From Boesenbergia rotunda (taxonomy: Eukaryota; Streptophyta; Magnoliopsida; Zingiberales; Zingiberaceae): 64,000 nt of DNA. The stretch is taken from contig JAGFNQ010002305.1 of NCBI GenBank assembly GCA_024364735.1, positions 23,364-87,363 on the forward strand, in the 5' to 3' direction. Positions within the stretch are counted from its first letter, which is position 1; every line of letters starts with the position of its first letter. The notes under the pieces were generated by a model. The model had not been told where the DNA came from, did no database searches, and was given only the letters and a program-made list of their open reading frames with translations. Of the stretch, positions 34,601-46,463 are shown piece after piece. Both the position numbers and the translations under genes were made by a program.

Positions 34601-37600
34601 TATGATTTTTTCTTCTATATATATATATATATATATATATTACTGTCCTTGGTCCTTCTGCAATATAACATTTTTCTAAAGTTGAATTTGCACCTTTCCT
34701 TCTCATCGCTATCATTTTACTTTATCACTTTCATGAGACTATTTTAGATATTTTCTGAATATCTCATACCAGTTTTCTCTGATTACACATGATAATAATG
34801 TTCTTGCATAAGCAGGAATACACTCTTGAATGACTATCCTAATAGGCTCAACTATTTCAATGTACATGCACACAAAATACGTGATGTATTGAGGGTTTTT
34901 ATTCAAAGGTTATTCTCAAGATTCATTAGCGTTGTTGCATTTGCACAATAACTATCTCACAATCTTTATTTTCTCTATAAAATATACAAGGAATTTGTTA
35001 AATGGTTCTTAACCACCAAACAGTCAAATAAAATATACAATTTTTTGGCATGGCTAACCTTTATGCTTCCAATTACTTTTATAACATGTGTAAAAGCTTT
35101 CATGTTTATGCTTTCACCTCTCTTGCAATGGCTGTTGAAGAAATAGTCATTTTCACAAATCATTTGAGTTTACCATTTGAATTTAACATTTGATATGTAT
35201 CAAGCTTGGTAAACAGAATGATGTTGGGTCAGTTAATGTAGAGCTCTTATGCAGATCGAGCTGAGCCTATAACTTAAAGACCTTGGCCATGTATATCCTT
35301 CAAAATTTGTTGTGCCATCAATAAAATTCTCATATGACATCTATCTCCACTTGGGCATTTTTGTCTGCATATTTAATGGTGCTGCATGGTTGATAGTTAA
35401 TGTTGCATACCAGATTTCAGCTTAATTGCTAAATGCATAAGCCTCTGGAACCTGTATTTTATTTAATTTCTGATCTATATCTCACTGTCATTATTGAAAA
35501 TTATCATCTATCTGTGCTGTCAGCATGGGAACCATTCAGAGATTTCATTCCTGAAGAAGAAAGGGATAATTTTATTCTGGCATATAACAAGAGGCTTAAT
35601 TCCGATGACTTAGATGTACAGGTATATCAACGTATTATTTCTTCTAGTAGCTTTCAGATCAGAAGTCTGATGAGTAGTATTTGTTGTCATTTGGGTTTTT
35701 TGTGTATGACTTCATAATTTATTATATATAAGAAATGCATTCAGCAAACAATTGTTTAGTTTTATTTCTCATGCCTCTTGGAGGTAAGAGTGCAACATTT
35801 CAGAGGACAAACAAAGTTAAACTCAAATTTTAGACATGGCTAAACATATTCTTTTGTCTTTGTGGAAACTAAGTCCATATGCAATTGAATCTGGTAATCA
35901 TATTAATTAGCTGGATTAGTAACATATCATACAATCCCTACTTCCGTTTTCCTTTACTACAATCTCTCTTTCTCTACATGCATGTATGGATCCAGCACCA
36001 AGTCATGTTGACCTTAATTGCTTGTCCCCAAGTGGGATTATACTTAGACAACTAATCCGACATTTCTGGAAAGTAGATATGAGACAGTGTACTGTTTGGT
36101 GTCAAATACGAGAAGCAACTAACTTTCATCCAAAATGCTGTCGAAGTCCTTAGTTTCTAGCCTTAAAGTCTCTTCTTTTGTTAAATTTGACCTATTATGG
36201 AGGTTACATTTGTAACTTGATATATTTGTTGAGTGGTAATACCTCTAGGCATTTGTTGAGCTGTAATGCCTCTAGGCTGAGAATTCACACTATATATTGC
36301 AAGCCTTCCGTTTTACTTTATGGCTGACTGCACATTAATTGTTTGTTTTCCTTTTAGATTAAGGCTGCGAAAATTTGGACTACATGGGAATTGATGACTG
36401 CCCATCTTCTACAAAATGAAGAGAATGTCAAAAGGGGTGAAGATGACATTTTCTCATTGGCAAGTTCTATGCTTCTTTCCTGACATATTTGGTCATATCT
36501 ATCATATGTAGTAGTAATAAACACATCAAGCAGCAGAACATTGGGAGTCTGGAATGATGCCAATTGGCTTAGTTTTTCAAATAAAGTCGTTTGCTAAGGT
36601 TCACAATGTTTAGGTTGACATTGTTTATTTATTCTTCGACATCAAATTGTTGACACATCTTAAATTTATGCAATAGCTTTGGGTACGAACATTTTTATTG
36701 ATTTGATGAATGATCAAAGCTTTATATATATCAAAGACATTTTCTTCTAACAAGTGTAATATTTGGGTAAAAATCAGTCAAAGATGAGCCTCTCTTCTTA
36801 GTTATGTCCAAACTAATTGAATGCTGAACTCCATATAACTACAGATTAAGGAAAACTCACATCACTTAGAATTATTTTAATTATACTAAGCAACATTATC
36901 TATGATTCGACTTGTCTGATAATATAATATTGTCTTTGAGTTTGAGCATGTGCATATAATCCTACGCAATTTCTCTGATTTTATCAATCTACAACCTGAT
37001 TGTCATCTTGGTCAAAGAAATATCGAGTAACTGATGTTGTATTTCTACAATCTTGATTGAATTATACATCCTTCTCACTTATTATTTCCCCAACTCTCAA
37101 TGATGCCAGTGTTTGCCTACTTCACAATGGAAAGTTATCCTATCGTTTTCATTTTCTATTGTGTTTTTCTGCAGGCATTTGCACGGATTGAGAATCACTA
37201 TTTTATAAACAAGGGATTCCTTCCCTCTGGTTCATACCTGTTAGATAACGTGGATAAGATCCGTCATATTAGGACTGTAATTGTACAGGTAAATTTTTCT
37301 TTTTTTAATATCCTGCCAAATATTAGCCTTTGTTCATGAGTGATTATCTCGTTAGGATTGCCTTTGTTCATCAAAAGATTATACAAAGAAGTGATAGTTA
37401 TCAGTAGTAGGTTTGGCAATATTTGATACAACCTGATGAAATGATCTGAAACATGAGATATATCTTGAAAGTGACACGGCCTGATGTAAATATATAAATA
37501 GCCGACATGCACCGTTGTAGCTAGGTTCCTACCCTCCCCTATGCTCATTGCTCAGGCTAATAGCCACCCGTGATTTACCTCCCTTCACATATCTGGGGAC

Positions 37601-40600
37601 GGACTATGTGGGACGCCTGGGGTAGCATTATCACCTTTTGCTGTCAACATAAATAGTTGGCATGCATGGATCTATTTGTAAAGGAAATTAATTTTGAAAA
37701 ATAATCTTTTTTCATGTGATATAAATTATTTAGAGAGTTATTAACAATGACCTTAAATCTGATTGGAAAAAGGTGAGATTGAGAGAGAGAGAAACCTATA
37801 TACATGTCAGTTTCCAGTTCTCAGAAGTGATGTTTTAACCAGTAGAACTAGGAAGAAATTTCTGTTGTGACTTTAAACAAGTGTCGGTGTGACTTAAACC
37901 CAGTTCCATCTATTCAGGAAGTAGTACTCTGCTTGATTTGGTCCAAACTGGTATATGTATTTAGCTGTTTCTTTGTTTTACAGACAGCACACTATGTCCC
38001 TGTACTAACCAATACATAACACTCAGTTTGCTCAGTTTATTGGAGTTCTAATAAGCTGAGGTTTCATGATTGGCAGGGTAGGTATGATGTTTGCTGCCCG
38101 ATGATGTCTGCGTGGGATCTCCATAAAGCATGGCCTGAAGCAGAATTCAAGGTTTGAAAACTTCTTTATCTTCAGTACAACCTTCCTGTGTTTCTTATTT
38201 CCAACTGGTGAATGTCTAGATCAATACACGCTCAGCTTGTTTGACACATTTAGTGTGGTCGATCCATTTGGTTAGCCTACTCTGCTCATTCATAACATAT
38301 TTTTTCAGAGGATTCGGTAAAATAAGAATATGCATTCTTTGAAAAATGAAAAAAAAAGGATTGCTGTTCCTAAAAGAAAATACAACAACAACAACAACAA
38401 AGCCTTATCCCACTAGGTGGGGTCGGCTATATGGATCCTTTTACGCCATTGAGTTCTATCCCCTACTATATCATCATCTAGATTTAAATAAAATTTATCT
38501 TGTTTTATTGTTGCCAACCAAGTCTTTTTTGGTCTTCCTCTCCCTCTTTTAATGTGCGTATTTATCATAGTTTCACATCGTCTAACAGGGGCATTTATTG
38601 GTCTTCTAAGTACATGTCCGTACCATCTCAAACGTGTCTCCCGAAGTTTTTCTTCAATAGATGCAACTCCGACTTTCTCTCTAATACTCTCATTCCTTAT
38701 TCTATCCATCCTCGTATGTCCACACATCCACCTTAACATCCTCATCTCTGCAACTTTCATCTTTTGCTCATGTGCTCGAGTCATAGCCCAACATTCAGCA
38801 CCATATAACATAGCAGGTCTAACTGCCGTTTTGTAGAACTTCCCTTTAAGTTTTAGAGGTACTTTACGATCACATAAGACACCCGATGCTAATCTCCATT
38901 TCAACCATCCTGCTTGTATTCTATGTAAGACATCTCTCTCAATTCCTCCATCACTTTGCAAGAACGATCCTAAATACTTAAAGTTCTCGATTTTAGACAA
39001 CTCATCATCTCCTATCTTAACAATTGTTTCACTACGTCTAGCATTGCTAAACTTAAATTCCATATATTCAGTCTTTACTCTACTAAGCCTAAAACCTTTC
39101 ATTTCTAGAGTTTCCCGCCAAGATTCTAGTTTAGCATTTACTCCTTCACGTGTCTCATCTATCAAAACAATATCATCTGCAAACAACATGCACCATGGCA
39201 CTGTATCTTGAATGTGCCTAGTGAGTTCATCCATGATTAGTGTAAAAAGATAGGGACTTAAAGCTGATCCTTGATGTAACCCTATCCTTATTGGAAATGC
39301 TTCAGTCAATCCACCTGAAGTCTTCACTCTAGTCGTTACATCTTCATACATATCTTTAATTAGGTCAATATATGTTACGCTAACGCCTCTCTTTTCTAGA
39401 ATTCTCCATATAATTTCTCTTGGTACCCTATCATAAGCTTTTTCTAAATCAATAAATACCATGTGTAGATCTTTCTTTTGCTCCCGATATTTTTCAATTA
39501 ATTGCCTAAGAAGATGTATAGCTTCTATTGTCGACCTTCCAGGCATGAACCCAAATTGATTTTCGGTTACCGTGGTCTCCTTCCTCAATCTTTTTTCTAT
39601 TACTCTTTCCCAAAGTTTCATGGTATGACTCATTAATTTAATACCCCTATAGTTTGCACAATTTTGTATGTCTCCTTTGTTCTTATATAAGGGAACTAGA
39701 CTACTTACCCTCCATTGATTAGGCATTTTTTTTGTTTTCAATATTAAATTAAATAATTTTGTAAGCCATTCAATACCTTTTTTCCCTAAACATTTCCATA
39801 CCTCTATTGGGATATCATCCGGTCCCACGGCCTTTCCATTTTGCATCCCTTTCAAAGCTTGTTCTACTTCTGAAGTTTGAATTCTCCGATGAAAATTAAA
39901 ATTTCTATACTCATTTGAAATACTTAAATTGCCTAAGTCAAGTTGGTCCCCTAAACTTTCATTAAAAAGTTGATGAAAGTAAATCTTCCACCGCTCTTTT
40001 ATTTCGCTATCATTTACTAGTACTCTATCGCATTCATCTTTAATACATCTTATTTGACTAAAGTCTCTTGTTTTCCTTTCTCTTGCTTTAGCTATTTTAT
40101 AAATGTCTCTTTCCCCTTCTTTTGTATCTAAATTTTGATATAATCGTTCAAAAGTTTTATTTTTTACTTCATTCACTGCTTTCTTAGCCTCTTTCTTGGC
40201 TATTGTATATTTTTTTAAGTTTTCCTCGTTCTTACAAATATATAATTCCTTATAAGCTATTCGTTTTTCTTTCACTTTCTCTTGTACTTTCTCATTCCAC
40301 CACCAAGATTCCTTCCTTGGTGGTGCATGCCCCTTTGACTCACCGAGTACATCCTTAGCTACTATTTTCAACTTTGATACCATCTTATCCCATGTCGTAT
40401 TAGAGTCGCTATATATTTCATCTAATGCTTGTATTCCTACCTTCTCCTTCAATATGTTTTGCTTCCCATCCTTTAACTTCCACCACTTAATTCTAGGAGT
40501 CGTGTATATTTTTCCTCTATTGATATTATAACTAAGGCGTATATCTAACACTACTAATCTATGTTGGGTAGTTAAGTTTTCTCCAGGGATAACCTTACAA

Positions 40601-41905
40601 TCTTTACAAATCTTCCTATCTCTCTTCCTAACCATAAAATAATCAATTTGTGATTTATTATTCCCACTTTTGAATGTGATCAAGTGTTCTTCTTTTTTCT
40701 TAAAAAATGTATTAGCTAGTATAAGGTCATATGCTATCGCAAAATCCAATATAGTTTTTCCTTCTTCATTTCTTGTTCCAAACCCATAACCCCCATGTAC
40801 TCTCTCATATTCTTCATTTTTCGCTCCGACATGTCCATTTAGATCGCCTCCTATTAAAATCATTTCATTTGGCGGAATGTTTTGTAATACCTCATCTAAA
40901 TCGCTCCAAAATCTTGATTTAGTTTCTTCATCTAATCCTACTTGAGGTGCATATATGCTAATTACGTTCACAACTTCTTTCGCCACTACTATCTTGAGAG
41001 CTATAATTCTATCCCCCTTTCTAACTACACCAACAACTTCATCTTTTAAAGAACTATCTACAAAAATACCCACTCCATTTCTTGTTTTACTCTTTCCTGT
41101 ATACCATAACTTAAAACCCGAGTTCTCTATCATTTTTGCCTTCTCACCTGCCCATTTTGTCTCTTGCACACACAAAATACTAATTTTTCTCCTAATCATT
41201 GTATCTACTACCTCCATTGTTTTACCAGTGAGAGTTCCTATATTCCATGTTCCAAATCTGAGACTATTACTTTTCTTATAATGTTTATTCTTAGTCCACC
41301 TATGGTGTGAGAACTCTTGCCTATTTAACACTACACCCAAGTTCTCATGGAGATGTAGCGGTCCTTGCCGAGACGTTACAGTCGGACCCTGCAACGCGAA
41401 CCCTTGCATATTTAGCACTACACCCGGGTTCTGGAGATGTAGCGGTCCTTGCCGAGACGTTACAGTCGGACCCTGCAACGCGTTCCTTCCGGGGAACATC
41501 CTAGCATTAGCATAATACTTTAATGGATCCATTCATTGAGTATTTGCCATAGTTTTTTTACGCTGGCTGGCAACCTAACGCAACCCTCCTCCTTTATCCG
41601 GGCTTGGGACCGGCCATGACTAGGTCGTCACAGGCGGAGTTTGTTCCTAAAAGAAAATGGCTGGTATAAATGTGAGGACTCATAAATATGAATAGAAGAT
41701 CATGATCCATTTTTGATGTGCTTTATACTTGCAGCCTTTCGCATGACTCAACATGAACCAAATTAATTAGTTAATCTCTTTTTTTTTAATGGCAAAACAG
41801 GTAATTCCCGATGCTGGTCATTCTGCTAATGAACTTGGAATTGCTGCTGCCTTAGTCGCAGCCAATGAAAAGTTCAAAAATCTCATTCGATCAGGTGCAC
41901 CTTGA
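31697..41905 (+). CDS. PIP: Proline iminopeptidase (prolyl aminopeptidase, S33 family)
   Basis: Eleven exons: 31697-31898, 33288-33487, 33924-34022, 34158-34268, 34338-34400, 34506-34599, 35524-35621, 36358-36459, 37175-37288, 38077-38151 and 41801-41905 (420 residues). The alpha/beta-hydrolase signs are clear: HGGPG oxyanion loop (140-144), nucleophile Ser209 in GGSWGS, Asp365 in GRYDVCCP and His393 in DAGHS. The enzyme releases N-terminal proline from peptides. An extra Ser/Thr/Arg-rich N-terminus of some 70-80 residues precedes the conserved start and could be a plastid transit peptide (inference). Intron 8 has a GC donor (TTG|GCAAGT). Intron 10 is 3649 bases because a LINE sits in it antisense; the exons on both sides are intact, so the gene is probably still functional. 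The ATG lies about 160 bases from the foldback element. Confidence 0.94.
34617..34640. repeat. (TA)n microsatellite in intron 6 of the iminopeptidase gene
   Basis: About 12 TA units just after the exon 6 donor site. Confidence 0.9.
38413..41532 (-). CDS. RTE LINE polyprotein: AP endonuclease and reverse transcriptase (intact)
   Basis: An unbroken frame of 1039 residues. After an N-terminal segment with two copies of a GPTVTSRQGPLHL unit (residues about 20-70), an exonuclease-endonuclease domain begins near 91 (FGTWNIGTLTGK) with QETKW, YAPQVG, GGDLNGHVG, SQIDYF and the terminal HR pair. The reverse transcriptase follows with GPDDIPIE, GFMPGRSTIEAI, DLEKAYDRV, GLHQGSALSP and catalytic FADD near 785, and a C-terminal region with RWYGHVLRRP and GRGRPKKTW. 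The protein nicks DNA and copies its RNA at the nick (target-primed reverse transcription). No stop or missing catalytic residue was seen, so it could be active. The length is right for a plant RTE ORF. Confidence 0.93.
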   Translation of the reverse strand: MDPLKYYANARMFPGRNALQGPTVTSRQGPLHLQNPGVVLNMQGFALQGPTVTSRQGPLHLHENLGVVLNRQEFSHHRWTKNKHYKKSNSLRFGTWNIGTLTGKTMEVVDTMIRRKISILCVQETKWAGEKAKMIENSGFKLWYTGKSKTRNGVGIFVDSSLKDEVVGVVRKGDRIIALKIVVAKEVVNVISIYAPQVGLDEETKSRFWSDLDEVLQNIPPNEMILIGGDLNGHVGAKNEEYERVHGGYGFGTRNEEGKTILDFAIAYDLILANTFFKKKEEHLITFKSGNNKSQIDYFMVRKRDRKICKDCKVIPGENLTTQHRLVVLDIRLSYNINRGKIYTTPRIKWWKLKDGKQNILKEKVGIQALDEIYSDSNTTWDKMVSKLKIVAKDVLGESKGHAPPRKESWWWNEKVQEKVKEKRIAYKELYICKNEENLKKYTIAKKEAKKAVNEVKNKTFERLYQNLDTKEGERDIYKIAKARERKTRDFSQIRCIKDECDRVLVNDSEIKERWKIYFHQLFNESLGDQLDLGNLSISNEYRNFNFHRRIQTSEVEQALKGMQNGKAVGPDDIPIEVWKCLGKKGIEWLTKLFNLILKTKKMPNQWRVSSLVPLYKNKGDIQNCANYRGIKLMSHTMKLWERVIEKRLRKETTVTENQFGFMPGRSTIEAIHLLRQLIEKYREQKKDLHMVFIDLEKAYDRVPREIIWRILEKRGVSVTYIDLIKDMYEDVTTRVKTSGGLTEAFPIRIGLHQGSALSPYLFTLIMDELTRHIQDTVPWCMLFADDIVLIDETREGVNAKLESWRETLEMKGFRLSRVKTEYMEFKFSNARRSETIVKIGDDELSKIENFKYLGSFLQSDGGIERDVLHRIQAGWLKWRLASGVLCDRKVPLKLKGKFYKTAVRPAMLYGAECWAMTRAHEQKMKVAEMRMLRWMCGHTRMDRIRNESIREKVGVASIEEKLRETRLRWYGHVLRRPINAPVRRCETMINTHIKRGRGRPKKTWLATIKQDKFYLNLDDDIVGDRTQWRKRIHIADPT
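41307..41490 (-). repeat. Tandem duplication in the LINE 5' coding region
   Basis: Two copies, about 80 bp each, of a unit containing GATGTAGCGGTCCTTGCCGA and GACGTTACAGTCGGACCCTG (plus strand). They encode the repeated N-terminal GPTVTSRQGPLHL unit in frame. Confidence 0.85.
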
Positions 41906-42536
41906 GACTTGTAACTGATACTACCAAACTTTCCTCCAAACTTTTATTGCTCTACCTGTGTTCATGGGTGTGGATGCATCGTTCGATGCACTTTGCTAAA
42001 CCAGAAGTTGCAAAAATTGTATAACAAAACTGGTTCAAACGAAAAAGCTCAACTGCTTTGAGTCCGATTCGGAGCGATCAATCGCTTTATATCTTGATAC
42101 ATTCTATTGCTCATGATTTAATCCCCATGTATCGGTTAAAGTTAAAAAGCTACTAGTATAAGACTCGCATCGCTCCAGTTACTTGGTTTGGTAGATTTTA
42201 AAATTCTAAAATATAAAACATTAAACAATCAATTAATAATTTATATAATTAATTAATTTGATTGAAAATTTGATATTAGTTTCGTTTCTGTCGGATTTAA
42301 GAATAAATGAAACGTTAAAAGGCTAGGGAAAAAAATTCTCCTTTTTCAACGTATTATAAACTTATACCACATGGCAAGCACAGATTAATGAAGCGTGTTT
42401 CCTAATTTTTACAAACTCTATGGATCTTAATTGAATTCTGAAGCTCCAACTTTTGTGGGGCATCTCGAACAAAATCACTATTGAATTGCTCAAGAAGATA
42501 AACTAAGCGAGAAGAAGAGCATATAGTCTCCAAGCC

Positions 42537-43970
42537 TTACCAGCCCTTGGGATGAAGAACCCTTGGATCTTCTATCTCAAGGCGCCAGGCCATGATCGAC
42601 GAGCAATTATTTGCTAGACCTTGCATTTGGGCTTTGTCTTCAAAGAGTTCTTCAACAAAAGCAGTCTCCTCAGAATCCTCCTCTACCAATCCATGTTTTC
42701 GTTTGGGAGCAGGGTTGATACGAACCCATCTGGTAGGCTCCCATAACAAGGTACTGTTAAATGCAAATCCCGCTGTAAAAGAATGAGATCTTCCGGTTAG
42801 TTTCCCTCTGTTTTTATGCCATCCAATAACTTGGCTGCCGTCGCAAACCGGACCTTCCAACGATAACTGCTTCCGAGCAGCAGTGACAACTGCAACAGGC
42901 CATGTACCGAATCGCCTGAAGAAGGATGAAGTATCATAGTATAATACATAGTAGAATTGCAGTGAAAACCTTTCCTAATAGACAAAATGCTACTTAATTT
43001 TCTTCAGCATTTAAGCAATTGACTGTTTATGGGAAGGACAACAAGTGCCTAATGAAAAAAAACTAATTCTACAAACATATTTGATTTTTTTTCCTTCTAG
43101 TCTCAGCAGAAACCAATCAGTTTCCACCAAAATCCAAAAAACAATATACATGGCAAAAGGAGCGTACCTGATTTGCCTCATTTGATCAAAGAGATGGATT
43201 GAATATACTACATTCTCATCGGCAAAGTGCACTATTCCATCGAGATGGTGTTCTTCGATGTGAGAAAGAGCTGTATTCAGACAAGCATCTCTTTGATTGG
43301 TCACATTACGCTTGCACACGAGATGTCTGTATATGATCCTAGACCCCCTCAGGATCCTCGCTGTTTCATCAGACCTTTGGAACTTCTCCACCACTAACCA
43401 GAGCAGAGGAGGAGATACATTGCCTAATGTGTGGGCAAGACGATTCAGATGATAGACTTGCAGTGGCCGAACATAAGTTGGAGTGATCACGATCAAAAGC
43501 TTTTGATGTTCCAACTCATGCGTGCTGAGAGATTCATTTTTTCCCACCCAATTCTCTGTGTTAATGTTCTTGTGGGACTCTGCATTTGTATGATCTTCCG
43601 GAAAGGAGAACTCTTGACGTCTCAGAGATAAATCCTTGGAAATATCCACGGCCAAGAATGGGGTGAAACCAATGAACATGCCTGCTAGGAAAAAAATGGC
43701 AATGCGGAAGAACAGTCTCTTCCAACGCAGACCCTTCGCTTTCGACCTATCCACAAGCCGAGATGTTGGTCGCAGCAGGAGGCTAGCAAATCTATCGGGA
43801 ATCCTACACGACAATGAAGTTAGAAGCTTCTTCAACAAACCTCTCCCGCTCACATATGTAAAATCAGAATGAGACATTTTGTCGGAGAAACTGGTATCTA
43901 AAATTTCATCACCATACTGCAAATCTCCACCCCGCTGCAACACGGTTGTATTTCTTCTGATAGATGCCAT
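42537..43970 (-). CDS. GT43 glycosyltransferase, IRX9/IRX9-like (xylan backbone)
   Basis: Two exons, 43970-43168 and 42915-42537, joined in frame (393 residues). A type II anchor lies at about 85-106 (FFRIAIFFLAGMFIGFTPFL) after a basic cytosolic head. The GT43 domain follows with VITPTYVRPLQVYHLNRLAHTL, a stem-like linker, HFADENVVYS in place of the usual DxD, MRQIRRFGTWPV, EGPVCDGSQVIGWH and FAFNSTLLW. In the Golgi, IRX9-type proteins join IRX10 and IRX14 to build the beta-1,4-xylan backbone of walls. In the IRX9 branch the metal-binding DxD is not conserved and the role may be structural; DEN here fits that. Start chosen at MASIRRN; an upstream in-frame ATG at 44093 is probably UTR. The gene is convergent with the iminopeptidase. 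Confidence 0.92.
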
Positions 43971-44897
43971 AACTATTACAAATCGACGATTCGAAGCGCA
44001 GCTTGATTCATATAATGGATCGCAAACCAAAAGAGATCCTTTTTCAAGCTTTTGAAGAAGAAATCCGAAGAGGAGGATGCGGCGATATCCCACAAGTATA
44101 ACGGAGCCAAGTAATCTGCAACAGCCAAGATAAGGGAAACCACCGGCCGGCCGATCAAGTCAAAATCAGGAACTTTCAGTTGAAATCCATCGCCGAACTG
44201 GGAAAACAACGCAACCGCCTCGGCTTCGATGATTCGACGAGAACCAAACTGAGAGTGCTGAATCGGATCTAGATAAGAAGACGCCGTCGCCGTGGGAGCA
44301 CCTGCGAAAATCGAGATGGTGGCCGCGACGCAGGACGAAGAATGGCGAGGGGGACGAACAGGAGCGATTTTATTCTACTAGGACGATCACGGACCGCTGG
44401 ATGGAGATCGGACGGGTGACGGTTGGGAGCGGAACGTTCTCCGAACCCGGAGCTGGTGCAGTGGATGAGTTGCGTGCCGCCGTTGACTTGGCCGCAGGGG
44501 TCCACGCTGAGGTCAGCTACGTCTGGATTCGACGGTCGAGAACACGTATGCGACTGATTCGGTCAACGGAGACAACTGAGAAATATCTCACTTTGCCCTC
44601 TAGATTTCGACTGAATTTTTGCCATTTCATCCTCTAAATTTATCAAATATAGACCTTTGAAAGAAAATAGATAAGTTCGACAATTAGCTATGGCCGATTG
44701 AAGATAGATCATGTCCGATCCTCTCGGATTTAACAAAATTATGCTATTGGGAAAAAAACAAAAGAGAGAATATTTTTTGTGTCAATCGTCAATGGCAAAC
44801 TCAAAAAACAAAAGTAAAAAAAAAAACTATAGTTGCAAGGAATTGTTCGTGAACTTAGAAAAAATAAAAGGAATTGCCACTCGTCGTTCATCTATCT
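43971..44897. other. 5' UTR/promoter of the GT43 gene and 3' flank of the DUF1639 gene
   Basis: The 44100-44560 part is G+C-rich and probably transcribed leader and promoter of the GT43 gene; 5'-UTR introns are possible. No other gene was seen. Confidence 0.4.
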
Positions 44898-46463
44898 TCA
44901 CTCGGAATCTGAATCCACACTCTGCATTCCTTTCAAGCCCCTTCGCTTCTTCTTCTGCTTAAAAAAAAGAATTATCAATAAAATTATATATACAAGAGAT
45001 GGGACATTGAAAGACAGAAAGGAAAATGGTCGAATAAAGCCAAGAAAAATGGTCAAGATGAAACAAATAGCATAGCATAGCAAGAGATTTAGACGAGAGA
45101 CGAATAGGAGGATATCGAAATGGATACCTTCCTCGTGCATTTCTTTTCTCTCACTTCATACCTCGCCGTCGTCAAATCCGACAGCCACATCCCTGGATAA
45201 CAGTACTGGAATCCAAATTCCCAAAAAAGTTAGACGAAAAGAATTAAATTTGAAGGCGAAAATGAGCAGCAAGTTGCCATTTTGCTGGGAGTCCGAAGCG
45301 TGGATGGAATACGGAAGAAGCGGTACTGTTGTTTTACATACCTGCAGCGTCCTGTCAATGTTCTTGGCCCTCTTCTTGGGGCGCTGGGGGAGCTTGGTGC
45401 CTTTCATCGCCATGAAATCATCCTCTTTCTCCTTTCTCGAGAGGGAGAGATGGATCCTGGGCCACTCGAAATGATCCAGATTGATTCTCTCCGTCGGCTT
45501 CGAATCGGACGGAGGAGGCATGGGGTCTGGATTCATCGACGCATCGGCGGCCTCACTTCCGGCAGCGGCGGGCGAGGTTTTCGGGGACTTCTCCGGCGAG
45601 CGGCGCTCCTCAGGACGAGCTCGGCCCTCCGATCGCTCTTGGACGCTCCTGATCATGGCAAGGGGTTGAGGAGAGAGGTCAGTGGGTGGGACTTGGGAGA
45701 AAAAACAAGAAGATACGATAGTTAGAGTCTGTCTAATGCCACTAAGAATTATGGTAACTGAGATGGAATTATCTTAATATATACACAAGGAGAGAGAAGT
45801 GTGATGCTCCCACCTGCTGCAGTGCCTTAAAGCCTTAACACAAAGCAAGAGCAGAGCAGAGTAATTATTATTCAGAAAAAAAGAAGAAAAAAATTAAAAG
45901 TGTTTTTCGTGATCGGGTCAAATGGAAGAACAAGATGATATCACAAGAATGGTGGAAAAAGTAGACACAGCAGGCAAATTAATGGAGAAATTAGGTAGAA
46001 GCAATTGAAATGAAAGAAGAAAGGAAGGAACTTTGTACCTAGTGACGAGAGACGCCGTGGAACCACGGCCGGGCACGCACGACCGCCGCGTGCTGGTGGC
46101 ATACGGCCCGCAGGGCGGAGGCAAGACCGCGGCCGCTGAGGACAGCCGATGGAGCTTGACGGCCTGTCTCGAGTGGATCGGCGAATCGTCGCCGCGTTGC
46201 GCCGCTGCGACCGACGCGCGGCCTTCGGCTCTCAGCCATCGCGACCGCTTCCTGTGCCCCCACTGGAAGAGGACGTCGTCAGGGCTCGCTCCGTTGAAGG
46301 CGTCGGAGTGCGGTGCGTCGGAGGAGGAGATGTGGAAGAAGGGGCGATCGCGGTTGGGGGACTGGTAGCCCGATCCGGAGCTGGGTTTCACCCTCAGCAA
46401 TTTGGGTTCCAAAGGGGAGCAGTTTGGGAATCCGTGGACGTCCTCGGCGTCGTACTCTTCCAT
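44898..46463 (-). CDS. DUF1639 family protein (function unknown)
   Basis: Four exons, 46463-46039, 45648-45342, 45205-45128 and 44954-44898, all GT-AG and in frame (288 residues). The C-terminal block is the DUF1639 signature: FEWPRIHLSLSRKEKEDDFM, AMKGTKLPQRPKKRAK, YPGMWLSDLTTARYEVREKK, then a basic end KKKRRGLKGMQSVDSDSE. The N-terminal part has SPDDVLFQWGHRKRSR, a conserved short block of these proteins, and the exon 1-2 join gives VTRSVQERSEG. The basic KRPKKRAK runs suggest nuclear localisation (inference). No enzyme motif is visible and no function is known to me. The stretch 46464-47920 upstream is probably 5' UTR and promoter, perhaps with an intron. Confidence 0.88.

Larger units (their letters stand above)
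38382..41641 (-). mobile_element. Nearly full-length RTE-clade LINE in an intron
   Basis: A perfect 17-bp duplication TGTTCCTAAAAGAAAAT flanks it (38365-38381 and 41642-41658). In element sense it ends in (TTG)n (complement of the ACAACAACAACAA run at 38383-38400) preceded by GTGGGATAAGGCTT, the typical plant RTE tail. Its 5' leader starts near 41641. One long open frame covers most of it. The element lies antisense to the iminopeptidase gene. Confidence 0.93.

Noticed and set aside
38500..41504. Plus-strand open frames across the LINE
   Set aside because: They are antisense shadows of the 1039-codon LINE frame.
43971..44093. Upstream in-frame start for the GT43 protein (MGYRRILL...)
   Set aside because: The added residues resemble leader sequence and not the family's N-terminus, and MASIRRN gives the usual head.
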